From Tepidicaulis marinus (lineage in GTDB: Bacteria; Pseudomonadota; Alphaproteobacteria; Parvibaculales; Parvibaculaceae): a stretch of 64,000 nt of DNA. Under the pieces are notes generated by a model. The model was not told the origin of the DNA, searched no databases, and worked only from the letters and a program-made list of their open reading frames with translations. Position numbers and translations under genes: made by a program. Of the stretch, positions 10,554 to 19,910 are shown one piece after another; the first letter of the stretch is position 1; each line of letters begins with the position of its first letter. The stretch spans positions 124,001 through 188,000 of the forward strand of contig NZ_BBIO01000001.1 in assembly GCF_000739695.1 (NCBI RefSeq). The letters run 5' to 3'.

Positions 10554-11990
10554 TTAAAGCGCGGCGCTGCGTTCTTCCCGCACGAAGAGAAGACCGAGAA
10601 GCCCGATAACCAGAAAGCCGATGATCACGGCAAGGCCCGCGCGCTGGCTTTCGTAAATCCCCGTGGCAACGGCAATCGCAAAAGGCGCGATGAAACTCGT
10701 TGCCTTGCCCGAAAGCGAATAAAGGCCGAAGAACTCCGTCATCATCGAGGCGGGCGCAAGGCGCGCAAGCAATGTGCGCGAGGCGGCCTGCGCGGGCCCG
10801 CCGAACACCCCGATCAAAATACCGGAGAGAAGATAGACTTGCTCGGCAAGGGACGAGAAAGGCGCGCCGCCCGGCTCCACCGGCGGTACGGCGATAATGA
10901 AGAAAATTTCATCGCGGGTAATCGACACCGCAAGCAGCACGGAGAGCACGAGGCCCGTCACGGAAAGGACGATGGTGCGCTTGGAGCCGATGGCATCGTC
11001 AAGCCGCCCGCCGGCAAACGCGCCGATGGCCGCAAAGATAGAAAGCACGATGCCGAAAATCGCCAGCGTCTCGATCTTCCAGCCGAACGTGCCCGCCGCA
11101 TAAATCCCGCCGAACGCGAAGATCGCCGCCAACCCGTCATAATAGACCATGCGGGAAATGAGAAAGAGCGCGATATTGCGGAATCGCCCGAGGCTTGAAA
11201 GCGTGTGGCCGAGCTGAGCCAGGCCTTTGCGCGCGGCCTCGGACAGCTTCATGCGCGTGCGCGGCACATCGGGCGTGAAAAGCAAAAGCGGTAGAATGAA
11301 GAGAAGGAACCAGAGCCCCGTCATCGGCCCGGTGAAACGGTCCGCCTCATGCAGCGCCGGATCGAGCCCGAGAATGGGCGCAAGGCCCGCCAGCGTCTTG
11401 CCCGTTTCTTCATTCGCCACCATCAAAAGCAGCACGATAAAAAGCGCGATGAGCCCGCCCACATAGCCGATACCCCAGCCGAAACCGGACAGCCGCCCCA
11501 TCTTCTTTTCCGGCACGATGGCGGGCAGCATGGCGTTGTTAAAGACGATGGCAAATTCCATGGAAAACGCGGCAACCACCACCGCGCCCATGATGAAGAA
11601 CGCGCCCTCAGGCGCGCCGGGCATGGCGAACCAGAGGCAGGAGATGGCAGCGGCAAAGACAAGCGAGAAAAACGCAAGCCAGGGTTTGCGCGCGCCGGTC
11701 TGGTCCGCGATCGCCCCGAGAATGGGCGAGCCCAGCGCGATGACGAGCCCGGCCATGGACTGCGTATAACCCCAAAGCTCCTGCCCGCGCACCGCATCGC
11801 CGATGAAGCCGGAGGCGAAATAAGGCGCGAAGATAAATGTCGTGATCAGCGTGTAATAAGGCTGATTGGCGAAATCGAACATCGCCCAGGAAAAGCGCCC
11901 GAGCGAGGAGGCCGGTGTGCCGCCGCTCACCGTCAAGTGATCGCCGTCTTGCGTAATGGCTTGCGTGACCGTTTCTTCTTGCGCGCTCAT
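10554..11990 (-). CDS. MFS transporter, UMF1 (Atg22-like) family, copy 2
   Basis: 478 residues, about 12 membrane segments. It shares motif order with copy 1: FANQPYYTLITTFIFAPYFAS, GAIADQTGARKPWLAF, GGRLDDAIGSKRTIV and MMTEFFGLYSLSGKATSF. The two are diverged (similar at landmark motifs but not near-identical), so the duplication is old. The N-terminus at 11990 begins MSAQEETVTQAI, a hydrophilic tail. It is the promoter-proximal gene of the leftward pair. Substrate unknown. Confidence 0.85.
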   Translation of the reverse strand: MSAQEETVTQAITQDGDHLTVSGGTPASSLGRFSWAMFDFANQPYYTLITTFIFAPYFASGFIGDAVRGQELWGYTQSMAGLVIALGSPILGAIADQTGARKPWLAFFSLVFAAAISCLWFAMPGAPEGAFFIMGAVVVAAFSMEFAIVFNNAMLPAIVPEKKMGRLSGFGWGIGYVGGLIALFIVLLLMVANEETGKTLAGLAPILGLDPALHEADRFTGPMTGLWFLLFILPLLLFTPDVPRTRMKLSEAARKGLAQLGHTLSSLGRFRNIALFLISRMVYYDGLAAIFAFGGIYAAGTFGWKIETLAIFGIVLSIFAAIGAFAGGRLDDAIGSKRTIVLSVTGLVLSVLLAVSITRDEIFFIIAVPPVEPGGAPFSSLAEQVYLLSGILIGVFGGPAQAASRTLLARLAPASMMTEFFGLYSLSGKATSFIAPFAIAVATGIYESQRAGLAVIIGFLVIGLLGLLFVREERSAAL

Positions 11991-12152
11991 GGCTCCCCCT
12001 TGATCCCCTGCCTAGCCTGACGATCTTGCGCGCCGGCGCAACTTAAAAAGCAGACGCGGCGTAGCGCGCCTCCATGACAGGTTCAAGACAGAGCCGGCTT
12101 CGCACGGTATAACTCGGCCAACGAATGAATGAACGAGACGGGAGGATGGGTC

Positions 12153-13142
12153 ATGCGCGTGCTGATGGGCAAAACCGCTTTTGAACGGGTGGGCGAACGG
12201 GCCAAGAAAATCACTTCAGGTTTCACCCCGCTGATCGTCACACCGGAAGGCGAAATTCAGGAAGAGGGCAAGGCGCTCGCCAAGGGCGACGCAAAGCCCG
12301 ATGCCGCCTGGCTGAGCACCGACATCCTGATGACGAAAAGCATTTTTCCGTTCGTCGAAACGCTGCTGGCGGGCGGCACTCTCAAATGGGTGCAGTCGGG
12401 CGCCGCCGGTTTCGATCATCCGATTTTCAAGGACATCGCCAAGAAGACGGAGGCCTTCTGCAATTCGAACGCCCATTCCATTCCCATCGCCGAATATGTG
12501 ATAGCAAGCGTCATGGCCGAATTGCAGCCCATTGCCGAGCGCCGCGCCGCTCAGGCGGAAAAGAAATGGCAGCGCCTTGGCTTCCGCACGGTCTGGGGCA
12601 CGAACTGGCTCGTCATCGGCCTCGGCAATATCGGCTCTACCATCGGCGCGCGGGCACAAGGCTTCGGCGCCCATGTCACCGGCGTGCGCCGTTCGGCAAA
12701 GCCGTCCCCCGGCGCGGATGAAGTCATCACACCGGCAGAGGTGAATGAGGCGCTCGGCAAGATGGATGTAATCGTGCTCGCCTGCCCGCTCGATGAGACG
12801 ACGCGCCACCTCGTGAATGCGGATTTTCTCTCCCGCCTCAAAGAAGACGCGATCCTTGTCAATATCGGCCGGGGCGGGCTTGTCGATGAAGCCGCCCTTT
12901 TGAAAGGGTTGGATGAGGCGCGCCCCGCCGCCGCGCTGCTTGATGTTTTCGAGACCGAGCCGCTGCCCACCGAAAGCGCCTTCTGGGCGCATCCGCGTGT
13001 GCGCCTCACGGCCCATTGCGCCGCCTGGAGCCCCGTCTCGGAAATTCAGAACGACACGCTCTTTCTCGATAACCTTGCCCGCTTTTCCAAAGGTGAAGCG
13101 CTCTTGCAGGAAGTGCCCCTCGCTCAAATCCTGGAAGGATAA
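12153..13142 (+). CDS. D-isomer-specific 2-hydroxyacid dehydrogenase (NAD-binding)
   Basis: 329 residues from the ATG at 12153, chosen because GGAGG lies at 12141-12145 with seven bases of spacing; an ATG at 12129 would put that site inside the gene. The NAD-binding fold is seen as WLVIGLGNIGSTIGARAQGFGAHVTGVRR around residue 155. The catalytic Arg region is LVNIGRGGLVDEAAL, the Glu lies in FETEPLP, and the acid-base His is in TAHCAAWSP. Members reduce hydroxypyruvate or glyoxylate or oxidise 3-phosphoglycerate; which substrate is used is not determinable. It is convergent with tRNA-Gly. Confidence 0.88.
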   Translation: MRVLMGKTAFERVGERAKKITSGFTPLIVTPEGEIQEEGKALAKGDAKPDAAWLSTDILMTKSIFPFVETLLAGGTLKWVQSGAAGFDHPIFKDIAKKTEAFCNSNAHSIPIAEYVIASVMAELQPIAERRAAQAEKKWQRLGFRTVWGTNWLVIGLGNIGSTIGARAQGFGAHVTGVRRSAKPSPGADEVITPAEVNEALGKMDVIVLACPLDETTRHLVNADFLSRLKEDAILVNIGRGGLVDEAALLKGLDEARPAAALLDVFETEPLPTESAFWAHPRVRLTAHCAAWSPVSEIQNDTLFLDNLARFSKGEALLQEVPLAQILEG

Positions 13143-13208
13143 GCGCAAGCGGCGCCATGCGCGCCGCGGCGCTGGCGTTCAAAAAGCTGAATATACCGAG
13201 AAGGAAAA

Positions 13209-13283
13209 TGGAGCGGGCGATGAGATTCGAACTCACGACCCCAACCTTGGCAAGGTTGTGCTCTACCCCTGAGCTACGCCCGC
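13209..13283 (-). tRNA. tRNA-Gly (GCC)
   Basis: 75 bases including an encoded CCA. Read on the minus strand: acceptor GCGGGCG/CGCCCGC (7 bp), D stem GCTC/GAGC, anticodon stem CAACC/GGTTG with loop TTGCCAA (anticodon GCC), T stem GTGAG/CTCAT with one G-U pair and the TTCGAAT loop, discriminator T. All stems close. Confidence 0.97.
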
Positions 13284-13326
13284 CCACCGGGAGAAGCGCC
13301 CCAAACGAGGCGCTGTCGAGGGCCGT

Positions 13327-13355
13327 TATATGCCTGAGACGGCGCGCGATTGCAA
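13327..13355 (-). promoter_or_regulatory. Likely promoter of tRNA-Gly
   Basis: Read leftward: TTGCAA (-35, 13350-13355), 17 bases, CATATA (-10, 13327-13332). The mature tRNA begins 44 bases further on. The rest of the 13284-13555 gap is non-coding. Confidence 0.5.
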
Positions 13356-13555
13356 GCCCGATTTAGGCACTATTTTCGGGCTATTTAGGGGGTTTTGCCG
13401 CTCCCGGCTTGTCCCGCGCCCCGGCCCGGAACAAGAGACGCCGGGTTTCGGCGCCCGGTTTTGACAAAGAATAGGGCCGGAACGTAAATCTTCTCCCACG
13501 CAAACGGCCCGCGCCTTTTCGAACCGCCCGAGCCTTTTCAAACCGGAAGAGACCC

Positions 13556-14086
13556 ATGCTGACCTGCAAGGAAGATCTGCTCGCCCATCTTGCTTCCCTC
13601 GGCCTTGAAACCGAGACGGTGGAACATCCCCCGCTCCACACCGTGGAGGAAAGCCAGGCCTGGCGGCGGGACATGGCGCCGGGCGGGCATTTCAAGAACC
13701 TCTTTCTGAAGGACCGGGAGGGCCAGCTCTGGCTCATCGTGGCGCTGGAGGAAACGAAGATCCGCCTCAACAGGCTTTATAAGCGCATGGAGGGCGCCGC
13801 CCGGCTTTCCTTTGCCAGTGCCGAACTGATGGAAGAGGTGCTCGGCGTCAAACCGGGCTCCGTCACACCCTTCGCGCTTGCCAACGATAAAGCACACCGC
13901 GTGCGCCCCGTCTTCGATAAAGGCCTTGAGGCCCATGAGCGGCTTTATTTTCACCCCCTCGACAACCGCGCCACCACCGCCATTTCGAGGGCCGGCTTCA
14001 TGGCCTTCCTTGCCGCATGCGGTCATGAGGTGACCTTCATGACGCTCGACGAAGAAGCAGAGCAGGAGGCCGGACAAGAGGCCTGA
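13556..14086 (+). CDS. Prolyl-tRNA editing protein (YbaK/ProXp-ala type)
   Basis: 176 residues. Belongs to the free-standing YbaK/INS-like editing domains that hydrolyse Ala-tRNA(Pro) formed by prolyl-tRNA synthetases lacking an editing domain, which is common in alphaproteobacteria. Diagnostic parts are VEHPPLHTVEES near the N-terminus, GGHFKNLFLKD with the conserved lysine, and YFHPLDNRATTAIS near the C-terminus. Length fits ProXp-ala. The Ala versus Cys specificity is inferred from family resemblance. A hairpin shared with the convergent chemoreceptor gene follows. Confidence 0.88.
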   Translation: MLTCKEDLLAHLASLGLETETVEHPPLHTVEESQAWRRDMAPGGHFKNLFLKDREGQLWLIVALEETKIRLNRLYKRMEGAARLSFASAELMEEVLGVKPGSVTPFALANDKAHRVRPVFDKGLEAHERLYFHPLDNRATTAISRAGFMAFLAACGHEVTFMTLDEEAEQEAGQEA

Positions 14087-14087
14087 T

Positions 14088-14118
14088 AAAGAAAGGGCGC
14101 CTGAACAGCCAAGCGCCC
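14088..14118 (-). terminator. Intrinsic terminator for the chemoreceptor gene
   Basis: Read leftward, stem GGGCGC / GCGCCC (14113-14118 with 14095-14100), 12-base loop, then TTTCTTT (14088-14094). Confidence 0.65.
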
Positions 14119-14140
14119 CTTCCCGTCCCCAATGCCCCTT

Positions 14141-14184
14141 GGAGCTTTATGCGCTGCCGCGCGATTGGGAGCTTTATGCGCTGC
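14141..14184. repeat. 27-bp approximate tandem duplication at the 3' end of the chemoreceptor gene
   Basis: The 17-base unit GGAGCTTTATGCGCTGC occurs at 14141-14157 and 14168-14184, period 27. The second copy contains the stop codon and last codons of the chemoreceptor gene; the first is just beyond the stop. Confidence 0.85.
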
Positions 14185-15910
14185 GGCGCAACTGTTCGAG
14201 AAGGCCTCCCATCGCCTGTTCCAGCGTCTCGGTCTGGCCGGAGACGAGATCGACGGCGGACATCAGCTTGCCGGCGGATTCTTTCGTTTCCTCCGCATTC
14301 CGGCGCACCGTCTGAATGGCGCTCGAGACGGCCTGCGAGCCGGCGGAGGTGCGCTGGATATTATTGGAGATTTCCTGCGTCACCGCGTCCTGCTGCTCGA
14401 CGGAGGAGGCAATGCCCGTCGTGTTCTCGCCAAGCTCGGTGATCGAGCGTCGGATGCTTTCCATCGCCCCGCTCACCTCGCGGCTGGCGGCGGCAAGCTC
14501 GGCAATCTTGGCTTCGATCTCTTCCGTCGCCTTCGTCGTTTGCCCTGCAAGGGCTTTGACTTCCGAGGCAACCACCGCAAAGCCCTTGCCCGCTTCCCCG
14601 GCCCGCGCCGCCTCGATCGTGGCATTGAGGGCAAGCAGGTTCGTCTGTTCGGCAATATCGTTGATAAGGCCGATGATCTCCGAGATGCTGTCGGCGGAAG
14701 CCATGAGATGGGCCACCTTGCCGGACGTGTCACCGCTTTCACCGGCCACGCGGTCCGCCAGATTTGCTGCCGCGCGCACATTGCCGGAAATCTCGCCGAT
14801 CGAAGTCGAGAGCTCTTCGGCCGCGCCCGCCATGGTCGAAACATCCTGGGAGGAAGCATCGGCCTGGGCCGTCACTTCCTGCGCCGTGGCACCCGTCTCT
14901 TCGGACTGGCGGCTCATCGCATGGGCTTCCTCGCGCATCTGGCGCACCGCATCGGCGATCTGGCGGATGACGCCGCCCACCTGGCTTTCCATGTCGCCGG
15001 CAAGACCCGCCAGAAGCTGCTGGCGTTCCTCGGCGGCTTTGCGCTCCAGTTCCTGCTGTTCGGTCTGCAGGCGCTGGCGCTCGGCCACGCTTTCGCGCAG
15101 CACATCGACGGCCTGCGCCACCTGGCCGATCTCATCGGCCTGGCCGCGATAAGGCACATCGATATCCGAGCGGCCCTTGGCCACTTCGCTGATCGTTTCG
15201 GTGATGCGCACGAGCGGGCGCAGCATCATCCGGAACGAGACGACGGCGATACCGATGGTCAGAAGCAGCGCGATCCCGGCCACGATGAAAATGCCCTCGC
15301 GCACATTGGAGCGCATGACGGCGACTTCCGCCTTTTCGACCCCGGCATAGAGAATGCCGATAATGTCGCCCGCCGGATTGTAGATCGGCTCGTAGATCGT
15401 GTAATAGGCCTTGCCGAGAATGTTCGCTTCGCCCCGGAACGTCTCCCCCTTCATGATCACAGGATAGACCGCGCCGTCCTTGCCGAGCGGCGTGCCCACC
15501 GCACGCTTGCCCGCTGACGCGCCGATATTCGTCGTCTTGCGCCAGAAATCCTGCGAGGCTTTATCGAAGGCGAAAACCGTCACCGTCTCGCCCGTCATAT
15601 AGCCGATCCGGTCGATCAGCTTATGGTCGCTGAACTCGGGAATGGCCGGCATGGTGAGTTTTTCGATCACGCCATTGTGATCAGATGAAACGTTAAGCTC
15701 GGGCACCGCCTCGCGCAGCTCATTCGCCGCCACGCGCAGATTGTCCTGCTGCTTTGCGTTCACCTGCCGCTCGATTTCACCGGCCATTTGCCACTCGGTG
15801 GAAACCGCCATGGCCGCCACCAGAACGGTCATTAACATACTGACCAATAAGGCGCTTTTCGTCGTCATCCGGATGTCGGAAAAGCGGATACGGGAGAATA
15901 TTTCTGTCAT
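14174..15910 (-). CDS. Methyl-accepting chemotaxis protein with periplasmic Cache domain
   Basis: 578 residues. TM1 at about residues 19-38, a periplasmic domain to about 205 (contains [14 protein letters not shown] and [24 protein letters not shown], typical of single Cache/sensor domains), TM2 at about 207-228, HAMP domain ([24 protein letters not shown]), and a cytoplasmic signalling domain whose hairpin tip is [21 protein letters not shown] followed by [13 protein letters not shown]. No CheR-binding pentapeptide is seen at the C-terminus. Ligand unknown. No che gene lies in the window, so it is an orphan receptor gene. Confidence 0.94.
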   Translation of the reverse strand: MTEIFSRIRFSDIRMTTKSALLVSMLMTVLVAAMAVSTEWQMAGEIERQVNAKQQDNLRVAANELREAVPELNVSSDHNGVIEKLTMPAIPEFSDHKLIDRIGYMTGETVTVFAFDKASQDFWRKTTNIGASAGKRAVGTPLGKDGAVYPVIMKGETFRGEANILGKAYYTIYEPIYNPAGDIIGILYAGVEKAEVAVMRSNVREGIFIVAGIALLLTIGIAVVSFRMMLRPLVRITETISEVAKGRSDIDVPYRGQADEIGQVAQAVDVLRESVAERQRLQTEQQELERKAAEERQQLLAGLAGDMESQVGGVIRQIADAVRQMREEAHAMSRQSEETGATAQEVTAQADASSQDVSTMAGAAEELSTSIGEISGNVRAAANLADRVAGESGDTSGKVAHLMASADSISEIIGLINDIAEQTNLLALNATIEAARAGEAGKGFAVVASEVKALAGQTTKATEEIEAKIAELAAASREVSGAMESIRRSITELGENTTGIASSVEQQDAVTQEISNNIQRTSAGSQAVSSAIQTVRRNAEETKESAGKLMSAVDLVSGQTETLEQAMGGLLEQLRRSA

Positions 15911-16266
15911 GCCTGCCTCATGCCTCGGCTCGGCGGATGACCGCCGGGTTCGTCTTAAGCCTAAGGCCGGGCGCTTTGAAAAACGGTGAATATCAAGGTA
16001 AAAGCAAAATTTCGAAATGAGCGTTCGGGGCAGGTTTCCCCTCCCTCCGTCTCTTTCGTCGCAAGCTGCAAAAACCGGACGGGAAGAACCGGCCCCGGCC
16101 CGCCCGCGCGCCCGGCGCCGGCGCCGGGAAAAGCCCCGACTTGCAGGACGCGCTTTCCCGCTTTACATCCTAGGGCACACCCGGCCAGGCGCCGCCTGCA
16201 AGCGGCGCTCTCAACAAACGATTGCAAAAACGACTGCCGCGGCCGGGGGCCAGAAAGGACAGTTTC
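15911..16266. other. Divergent intergenic region with an 18-bp palindrome
   Basis: 356 bases between the divergent chemoreceptor and thioredoxin-domain genes. The only striking element is a perfect palindrome CCCGGCGCCGGCGCCGGG at 16111-16128 in a very GC-rich stretch. No convincing gene or RNA was seen. Confidence 0.6.
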
Positions 16267-17190
16267 ATGGAACCGGTCATGCCAAACCAGACAGACGGGG
16301 CGGGCGGCCCTCAAGGCGCCCTGATCAAGGACACCACGACCGAGACTTTCGCCGCGGATGTGCTCGATGCCTCCATGGAAGTGCCGGTCATTCTGGATCT
16401 CTGGGCGCCCTGGTGCGGCCCCTGCAAGCAGCTCGGCCCCGTGCTGGAAAAGCTGGTGACGAATGCCGGCGGCGCGGTGCGGCTCGTCAAAATGGATATC
16501 GACCAGCACCCGGAAGTTGCCCAGCAGCTGCGGGTGCAGTCCATTCCTGCCGTCTTTGCCTTTAAAAACGGCCAACCCGTGGACGGTTTTACGGGCGTTC
16601 TGCCGGAAAGCCAGCTCAAACAGTTCATCGAGCGCCTGGCAGGCCCCGTCGGCCCGAGTCCGGCCGAGCAGATGCTGGAAGCAGGCCATCAAGCGCTGGA
16701 AGCGGGCGATCTGAACCGCGCCGGCCAGCTTTTCGCCGGCTGCCTGCAGGCAGAGCCCGGCAATCCGGAAGCCATTGCCGGGCTTGCCCAGTGCTATTTG
16801 AAAAGCGGCGATGTGGAGCGCGCCAAGCAGACGCTGGAGCTCGCCCCGCCCGAACAGCGCCAGCACGCCGCCATTTCCTCGGCCCAGGCCGCCATCGCGC
16901 TCGCCGATAAGGCAGCGGAAGCCGCCTCCGTCGACACCTCCGCGCTCGAGGCGCGCCTTGCCGAAAACCCGAAGGATCACGAGGCCCGTTTCGAGCTTGC
17001 CATGGTCAAGAATGCCCGCGGCGACCGGGAAGGGGCGGTGGACGAGCTGCTTACCCTGCTTACATATGACCGTAAGTGGAACGATGAGGCCGCCCGCACC
17101 CAGCTTCTGGAGCTTTTCGAGGCTTATGGCCCGATGGACGAAGTGACGAAAACCGGCCGGCGGCGGCTTTCCTCGATCCTCTTCAGCTAA
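16267..17190 (+). CDS. Thioredoxin-TPR protein, YbbN/CnoX family
   Basis: 307 residues from the ATG at 16267 (AAAGGA at 16254-16259). The thioredoxin domain has WAPWCGPCKQLGPVLEKL with an intact CGPC active site and the cis-Pro in SIPAVFAF. After about residue 130 come TPR-like helices (AEQMLEAGHQALEAGDLNRAGQLF, NPEAIAGLAQCYLKSGDVERA, DHEARFELAMVKNARGDREGA) and the family end MDEVTKTGRRRLSSILF. Members act as co-chaperones that hold oxidised clients and pass them to GroEL. It begins a run of four codirectional genes. Confidence 0.92.
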   Translation: MEPVMPNQTDGAGGPQGALIKDTTTETFAADVLDASMEVPVILDLWAPWCGPCKQLGPVLEKLVTNAGGAVRLVKMDIDQHPEVAQQLRVQSIPAVFAFKNGQPVDGFTGVLPESQLKQFIERLAGPVGPSPAEQMLEAGHQALEAGDLNRAGQLFAGCLQAEPGNPEAIAGLAQCYLKSGDVERAKQTLELAPPEQRQHAAISSAQAAIALADKAAEAASVDTSALEARLAENPKDHEARFELAMVKNARGDREGAVDELLTLLTYDRKWNDEAARTQLLELFEAYGPMDEVTKTGRRRLSSILFS

Positions 17191-17242
17191 GCGCTATGTG
17201 AGAAGCTGAGGCCATTGAAACGATCATGAAAGCAGCCCGCCG

Positions 17243-17926
17243 ATGAGCTTTATCGACCGATACCGGAGCCCGGCCGATTTGCCGGAGCGCCTCCCGGTTT
17301 TTCCGCTCGCCGGGGTGCTGCTTCTGCCGCGCACGCAGATCCCGCTGAATATTTTCGAGCCGCGCTATCTGGCCATGGTGGATGCCGCGCTCGCGGGCGA
17401 CCGGCTGATCGGCATGATCCAGCCCGACGGGCTGGAGGCCATGGCGGCCCAGGGCGATCCGGCGGCAAAACCGGCGATCCATAAGGTCGGCTGCGCCGGG
17501 CGCATCACCTCCTTTTCGGAAACCGAAGACGGGCGCCTCCTCATCACGCTGACCGGCATTTGCCGCTTCAAGGTGAAAGAGGAGCTCGACACGATTACCC
17601 CGTTCCGCCAGGTGCATGCCGATTTCAGCCCTTATGCGGACGATCTCAGCGCCGATACCGGCGCGGACAAGGTGGACCGCGAGCGGCTTCTGGATGTCCT
17701 CAAACGCTATCTGACGCGCTATGATCTGCGCGCCGACTGGCAAGCGATTAAAAATTCGGGCAGCGAAACACTGGTCAATTCGCTTTCCGTCATCAGCCCT
17801 TACGGCCCGGCGGAAAAGCAGGCGCTGCTCGAAGCCAAGACTCTGGAAGACCGCAACCAGATGCTGATCGCGCTCACCGAAATGGCGCTCGCGGGCGACA
17901 GCGAAGACGGCACCAACCTTCAATAG
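17243..17926 (+). CDS. LON substrate-binding (N-terminal) domain protein
   Basis: 227 residues. Stand-alone LON N-terminal domain without ATPase or protease parts: [34 protein letters not shown] at the N-terminus, GCAGRITSF and [11 protein letters not shown] in the beta barrel, and a helical C-terminal half. Function unproven; such proteins are thought to bind unfolded peptides. Consistent placement next to a CnoX-type chaperone supports a proteostasis role (inference). It follows the thioredoxin gene by 52 bp and precedes the UPF0434 gene by 16 bp. Confidence 0.92.
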   Translation: MSFIDRYRSPADLPERLPVFPLAGVLLLPRTQIPLNIFEPRYLAMVDAALAGDRLIGMIQPDGLEAMAAQGDPAAKPAIHKVGCAGRITSFSETEDGRLLITLTGICRFKVKEELDTITPFRQVHADFSPYADDLSADTGADKVDRERLLDVLKRYLTRYDLRADWQAIKNSGSETLVNSLSVISPYGPAEKQALLEAKTLEDRNQMLIALTEMALAGDSEDGTNLQ

Positions 17927-17942
17927 TCCTTGGGAGGGACAG

Positions 17943-18158
17943 ATGGCAAACGCGACAGGCGATTCACAACCGGGCATCGACCGCAAGCTTCTGGAAATTC
18001 TGGTCTGCCCCGTCACCAAGGGCACGCTTGTCTATGACAAGGAACGCGGCGAGCTGATTTCGGAAAAGGCGCGCCTTGCCTATCCGATCCGCGACGGCAT
18101 TCCGATCATGCTGCCCGAGGAAGCGCGCAACCTGGATGAAGAGAGCAGCCCGGCATGA
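17943..18158 (+). CDS. UPF0434/Trm112 family protein
   Basis: 71 residues. [21 protein letters not shown] and the C-terminal [17 protein letters not shown] are the UPF0434 pattern, a small Trm112-like fold. Only one of the zinc-ligand cysteines of Trm112 (LVCP) is present, as is common in proteobacteria. An SD-like GGGAGG lies upstream (17933-17938). Its last four bases overlap the start of the DUF971 gene (ATGA), showing translational coupling. Function unknown. Confidence 0.93.
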   Translation: MANATGDSQPGIDRKLLEILVCPVTKGTLVYDKERGELISEKARLAYPIRDGIPIMLPEEARNLDEESSPA

Positions 18159-18514
18159 GTGAGGGACGCCCCTGGCCGACCGATGTCAATTTGAACAAGG
18201 GCGAGCAGGTTCTCGAAATCGCCTTTGACGACGGCGCGCAGTTTCATCTGCCTGCGGAATATCTGCGTGTCGAATCCCCCAGCGCCGAAGTGCAGGGCCA
18301 TGGGGGCGATGAAAAGAAGATCGTGCCCGGCAAGGAGCATGTGCGCATCGAGGCACTGGAATCGGTGGGCAATTATGCCCTGCGCCTGATTTTCGACGAT
18401 GGCCACGATAGCGGCCTTTATACCTGGGATTATCTTTACGAGCTCGGCGCCAACCAGAACGAGAAATGGCAGACCTATCTTGCCGAACTCGCCAAGCGCG
18501 GCCTGAACCGCTAG
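18155..18514 (+). CDS. DUF971 (gamma-butyrobetaine hydroxylase-like N-terminal domain) protein
   Basis: 119 residues. [40 protein letters not shown] and the end [13 protein letters not shown] define DUF971. The family is related to the N-terminal domain of gamma-butyrobetaine hydroxylase but lacks the oxygenase part, and has been linked to Fe-S assembly proteins in other bacteria. Coupled by a 4-bp ATGA overlap to the UPF0434 gene. No CxxC is visible, so metal binding cannot be claimed here. Confidence 0.92.
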   Translation: MSEGRPWPTDVNLNKGEQVLEIAFDDGAQFHLPAEYLRVESPSAEVQGHGGDEKKIVPGKEHVRIEALESVGNYALRLIFDDGHDSGLYTWDYLYELGANQNEKWQTYLAELAKRGLNR

Positions 18515-18524
18515 CGCGAAAACC

Positions 18525-19778
18525 TTAAACCGGCTCGCCTTTAAGCAACTTCGGCACATCACCGCTGCCGCCCGCCGCCTCGCGCATCAAAAAGCGCCGG
18601 GCCGGGCCGAGCTTGCCGACAAGCCCGAGGCCGACATCGCGCAACAGCCGGAGCGGGCCCACATCGTTGGAGAAGAGCCGGTTAAGCCCGTCCGTAACGA
18701 GCGCGAGCGAAACCGCATCGAAGCGGCGCCAGCGCTGATAGCGCTCGAGCGCGGCAAGCGAGCCGATATCGAGCCCGACCCGCGCCGTCTCCGCCGTGAC
18801 CTCGACAAGCGCGGCGGCATCTTTCAGCCCCCAATTGAGCCCTTGGCCTGCGAGCGGGTGCAGCACATGGGCGGCATCGCCGACAAGGGCAATGCGCTCG
18901 CTCACATAGTCATGGGCAAGCTGCAGCCCGAGCGGATAAGACCAGCGCGGCCCGACCGGGCGGTGCGCGCCCAGATAATCGCCGAAGCGTTTCGCGCATT
19001 CACGCGCAAAACCTTCTTCGTCCATGGCCATGATGGTTTTGGCGAGCGCCGTCTTCTCGCTCCAGACAAGCGAGGAGCGGTTGCCTTGCATCGGCAAAAT
19101 GGCAAAGGGGCCGGAGGGAAGGAAATATTCCTGCGCCGTGCCGTCATGGGGCAGTTCATGTTCGACCGTCGTCACGATGCCCATTTGATCGTAGGACCAG
19201 CCGACGGTTTTCAGCCCCGCAAAGGCGCGCAGCCGCGAGGCGCGCCCATCGGCAGCAACGGCAAGACGCGCGCGGATCACCCGGCCGCTGGCAAGGCGCA
19301 CCTCGACGCCGCCTGCATCGCGCGCGAAACTTTCCGCCCCATCGGGCGCGATCTGATGAAGCGTGTCCGGCGCGCGCTCCGCCGCCTTTTGCGCAGCGAT
19401 GCGGATATGCCTGTTCTCAGCCATATGCATAAGGGGCCCGGCTTCATTGTCAGCCGCATCGAAATGCAAAAAGAAAGGCGCGGCGCGCCCGCCCACTTTA
19501 CCGTCCGTCACCATGATGTCGGTGACAGGCTGAAGCCGGTTTTCAAGATGAGGCAGCACGCCGAGCTGGCCGAACATGGCAAGGCTGGCAGGAGAGAGCG
19601 CGGAGACGCGCCCGTCAAATTCCGCCCGCGCCACCTCTTCGGGCGCCTGCGCATCAATCACCGCCACCTTAAACCCGGCTTGCGCGAAGCCGAGCGCAAG
19701 CGGCAGGCCGACAAGGCCGCCGCCCACAACGGCAATATCGAACATCTCGGGATCTTGTTTGCTCTGCGCTGTGCTCAT
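18525..19778 (-). CDS. FAD-dependent UbiH/UbiF/COQ6-type hydroxylase
   Basis: 417 residues from ATG 19778; an ATG at 19808 would add ten residues. Flavin monooxygenase of ubiquinone synthesis. FAD-binding FDIAVVGGGLVGLPLALGFAQAG at the N-terminus, the middle VAADGRASRLR (DG motif), and the C-terminal GDAAHVLHPLAGQGLNWGLKDAAAL, which is the diagnostic UbiH/COQ6 sequence. Which ring position it hydroxylates is not clear; alphaproteobacteria often use one or two such enzymes for several steps. Convergent with the DUF971 gene. Confidence 0.9.
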   Translation of the reverse strand: MSTAQSKQDPEMFDIAVVGGGLVGLPLALGFAQAGFKVAVIDAQAPEEVARAEFDGRVSALSPASLAMFGQLGVLPHLENRLQPVTDIMVTDGKVGGRAAPFFLHFDAADNEAGPLMHMAENRHIRIAAQKAAERAPDTLHQIAPDGAESFARDAGGVEVRLASGRVIRARLAVAADGRASRLRAFAGLKTVGWSYDQMGIVTTVEHELPHDGTAQEYFLPSGPFAILPMQGNRSSLVWSEKTALAKTIMAMDEEGFARECAKRFGDYLGAHRPVGPRWSYPLGLQLAHDYVSERIALVGDAAHVLHPLAGQGLNWGLKDAAALVEVTAETARVGLDIGSLAALERYQRWRRFDAVSLALVTDGLNRLFSNDVGPLRLLRDVGLGLVGKLGPARRFLMREAAGGSGDVPKLLKGEPV

Positions 19779-19910
19779 GGCCCCAAAATCACGCGATCGG
19801 GCGTCCATGTCCAGTAAAAGCAGGGCGGGCTTTCACCGCTGCAGCCATTTGCCGCTCTCATGCTTGCCATAGGCCGCCGATTGTAGGAGCGTTCGGAAAA
19901 AGAGGACCAT

